The notes under the pieces were generated by a model. The model saw only the letters and a program-made list of their open reading frames with translations. It ran no database searches and had not been told where the DNA came from. Position numbers and translations under genes: made by a program. This document shows positions 35,904-37,476 of a DNA stretch of 37,476 nt, piece by piece (position 1 is the first letter of the stretch; every line of letters starts with the position of its first letter). Source of the stretch: Streptomyces sp. H27-H1 (lineage in GTDB: Bacteria; Actinomycetota; Actinomycetes; Streptomycetales; Streptomycetaceae); the NCBI RefSeq assembly GCF_026627445.1, contig NZ_JAPNLJ010000063.1:1-37476 (forward strand), given 5' to 3'.

Positions 35904-37133
35904 ATGCCCGGAGTCCCGACAGCACCCGACATGTCCACCCAGCCCCGACCGGTTTACGTGATCGGCGCCGGTCCCGGCGGCCTCGCCGTGGCCGCTGCGC
36001 TGCGCGCCCGTGGGATCCGGGTCGTGGTCGTGGAGAAGTCCGAGTCGGTCGGCGCGTCCTGGCGGCGGCACTACGACCGCCTCCACCTGCACACCACACG
36101 ACGGCTCTCCTCCCTCCCGGGCCTGGCCATGCCGCGCCGATTCGGACGCTGGGTCGCACGCGAGAACGTCGTGCGCTACCTGGAGAAGTACGCCGAGTTC
36201 CACGAGCTGGAGATCGCCACCGGCATCGAAGTGACCCACATCGAGCCCTCCGTGACCTCGGACTCCCCCGACTCTCCCGGCTCCTCCGAGTCCTCCAGCG
36301 CCTCCGGCGCCCACGGCTGGACCGTTCACGCCACCGGCGGCCGCGTCATGGCGGCCCGGGCGGTCGTGGTCGCGACCGGGTTCAACCACACCCCCGTCAT
36401 CCCCGACTGGCCCGGCCGCGACACCTACCCGGGGCCCCTCGCCCACGCCGCCGAGTACCGCAACCCCACCCCTTACACCGGCCAGGACGTCCTCGTCGTC
36501 GGCGTCGGCAACACCGGCGCCGAGATAGCCGTGGACCTCGCCGAAGGCGGCGCCGCCCGGGTCCGGCTCGCAGTACGCACGGCTCCGCACATCCTGCGCC
36601 GCTCCACCGCCGGCTGGCCGGCCCAGCGGACCGGGATCCTCGTCCGACGGCTTCCCGTCCGGCTCGTCGACCGGCTCGGCGCGATCGCCGGCAAGCTCTC
36701 GGTCCCGGACCTGTCCGCGTACGGGCTCCCGCGCCCCACCGTCGGCCTGTACAGCAGGGTCAAGCAGGGGTCGATCCCGATCCAGGACGTCGGCCTGATC
36801 GACGCGGTGCGCGCCGGCCGGGTGGAGCCCGTGGCCGCCGTCGAGTCCTTCGACGGAGCCGAGGTGGTCCTCGCGGACGGCTCCAGGATCACCCCGGACG
36901 CCGTGATCGCGGCCACCGGCTACCGCCGCGCCCTGGAGGGACTGGTCGGCGACCTCGCCGTACTGGACGACCGCGGCCGCCCCCGCACCCACGGCGCCCA
37001 CACCCCGCCCGAAGCCCCCGGTCTCTACTTCACCGGCTTCACCAACCCCATCAGCGGCATGTTCCGCGAACTGGCCCTGGACGCCGCGAAGATCGCGAAG
37101 GCCATCGCCCGCACGTCCCGCGACGACGCATAG
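35904..37133 (+). CDS. Flavin-containing monooxygenase-like NAD(P)/FAD oxidoreductase
   Basis: The protein is 409 residues. The FAD-binding dinucleotide fold is VYVIGAGPGGLAVAAALRARG (about 17-37), and a second nucleotide-binding motif VLVVGVGNTGAEIAVDLAEGG lies near residue 200. FNHTPVIPDWPG resembles the FMO fingerprint region FxGxxxHxxxF/W. The C-terminal ATGYRR... PGLYFTGFTNPISGMFREL is typical of the actinobacterial FMO/YhcJ-like group. It probably hydroxylates or oxygenates a small organic molecule with NADPH and O2. A Ser/Asp-rich insertion occurs near residues 115-135. Start: ATG 35904 fits a leaderless promoter; ATG 35931 is possible. A broken copy of its 3' end follows. Confidence 0.88.
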   Translation: MPGVPTAPDMSTQPRPVYVIGAGPGGLAVAAALRARGIRVVVVEKSESVGASWRRHYDRLHLHTTRRLSSLPGLAMPRRFGRWVARENVVRYLEKYAEFHELEIATGIEVTHIEPSVTSDSPDSPGSSESSSASGAHGWTVHATGGRVMAARAVVVATGFNHTPVIPDWPGRDTYPGPLAHAAEYRNPTPYTGQDVLVVGVGNTGAEIAVDLAEGGAARVRLAVRTAPHILRRSTAGWPAQRTGILVRRLPVRLVDRLGAIAGKLSVPDLSAYGLPRPTVGLYSRVKQGSIPIQDVGLIDAVRAGRVEPVAAVESFDGAEVVLADGSRITPDAVIAATGYRRALEGLVGDLAVLDDRGRPRTHGAHTPPEAPGLYFTGFTNPISGMFRELALDAAKIAKAIARTSRDDA

Positions 37134-37215
37134 GGCGCGCCTCTCGGCTGGGGCCGGGGCGGACGGCCGGCCGTTCGCCCCGCAGCCCGCAGGCCCCGTA
37201 CGCCCCGTACGGCCC

Positions 37216-37355
37216 CCATACCCCGCCCGAAGCCCCCGGCCTCCACTTCACCGGCTTCGCCAAGCCCATCAGCGGCGCACTCCGCGAACTCGCCCGCCCT
37301 GAAGGCCGGGACGATCGCCGAGCCCACCCCCCGCACATCCCGCGCACAGCACTAG
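37216..37355 (+). pseudogene. Broken duplicate of the monooxygenase 3' end
   Basis: HTPPEAPGLHFTGFAKPISGALREL at 37216-37290 repeats the C-terminal end of the monooxygenase (HTPPEAPGLYFTGFTNPISGMFREL). After a frameshift near 37294 the homology resumes in another frame as LKAGTIAE... RTSRAQH with TAG at 37353-37355. Only about 47 codons remain and there is no start, so it is a relic of a duplication. Confidence 0.85.
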
Positions 37356-37476
37356 GTCCTGTCTGGAGTCCGGATCGCGAGTTCGGTAGATCGCCTGCGC
37401 GTGGAGGCCCGGTCTTGATAGGCCATCAGTCATGGCGCGAGGCGATCTCACCGACGAGCAGTGGACTCTGATCGAG
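37356..37476 (+). mobile_element. Left end of an insertion sequence, cut by the window
   Basis: A transposase start at 37432 follows about 75 bp of non-coding DNA beginning GGTCCTGTCTGGAGT right after ACTAG. The left boundary is inferred from the end of the pseudogene; the right end lies outside the window, so terminal inverted repeats cannot be checked. CTAG may be the target site. Confidence 0.6.
37432..37476 (+). CDS. IS5-family transposase, N-terminal fragment
   Basis: Only 15 residues are present, MARGDLTDEQWTLIE. The 'LTDEQWxLIE' opening is characteristic of IS5-type (DUF4096-like N-terminus) transposases of Streptomyces. The rest, including the DDE catalytic part, is beyond the window. 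Whether the full gene is intact cannot be judged. Confidence 0.8.
   Translation, partial: MARGDLTDEQWTLIE

Overview
The window is high-GC actinobacterial DNA, almost certainly a Streptomyces chromosome. The evidence is strongly GC-biased third codon positions, a SARP/AfsR-type regulator with a rare TTA codon, several apparently leaderless genes with a TAnnnT -10 six bases before the start codon, a PQQ-repeat Ser/Thr kinase, an ECF41 sigma factor, and families of intergenic repeats. No rRNA, tRNA or CRISPR array was seen.

Layout. 1-4.5 kb: a cloverleaf-like inverted repeat, a NUDIX hydrolase, a VOC protein, an exported trypsin-like protease, an EcsC-like protein and an ACMSD-type amidohydrolase. 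4.6-8.2 kb: a large SARP-NB-ARC-TPR regulator, then a hairpin and a 62-residue protein made of four 12-residue repeats, closed by two strong hairpins around a G-run array. 8.2-14.6 kb: IclR regulator, methyltransferase, GNAT, an ECF41 sigma factor divergent from its probable targets (AhpD-like protein and DoxX), a second GNAT, and a helix-turn-helix protein behind a structured leader that can hide its ribosome-binding site. 14.6-18.8 kb: a FadD3-like CoA ligase divergent from a thiolase-like/DUF35/enoyl-CoA hydratase operon. 18.9-27.7 kb: three copies of an exported Ig-like protein family (one intact, one without its N-terminus, one collapsed to a relic), interleaved with two small exported or membrane proteins, a cyclophilin, the kinase and a two-domain VOC protein. 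28-32 kb: a TetR regulator, a deazaflavin-type oxidoreductase coupled to an acyl-CoA dehydrogenase, a second thiolase-like protein and an exported D,D-carboxypeptidase. 33-37.5 kb: a lipoprotein, a PNPOx-family protein, 1.6 kb rich in repeats that contains a second DUF35 protein, a flavin monooxygenase, a broken duplicate of its 3' end, and the start of an insertion sequence cut by the window edge.

Main result. A 15-bp palindrome, CTGACGnnnCGTCAG, occurs five times (three perfect, two with one mismatch). Each copy lies just upstream of a gene for CoA-thioester or lipid-type catabolism: the amidohydrolase, the ligase/thiolase divergent pair, the acyl-CoA dehydrogenase, the second thiolase and the second DUF35 protein. 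A TetR gene lies among them with a weaker version over its own start. I infer one scattered TetR regulon encoding a steroid-side-chain-like or polyketide/terpenoid acid degradation route with two thiolase/DUF35 (Ltp2-ChsH2-type) pairs. The substrate is unknown.
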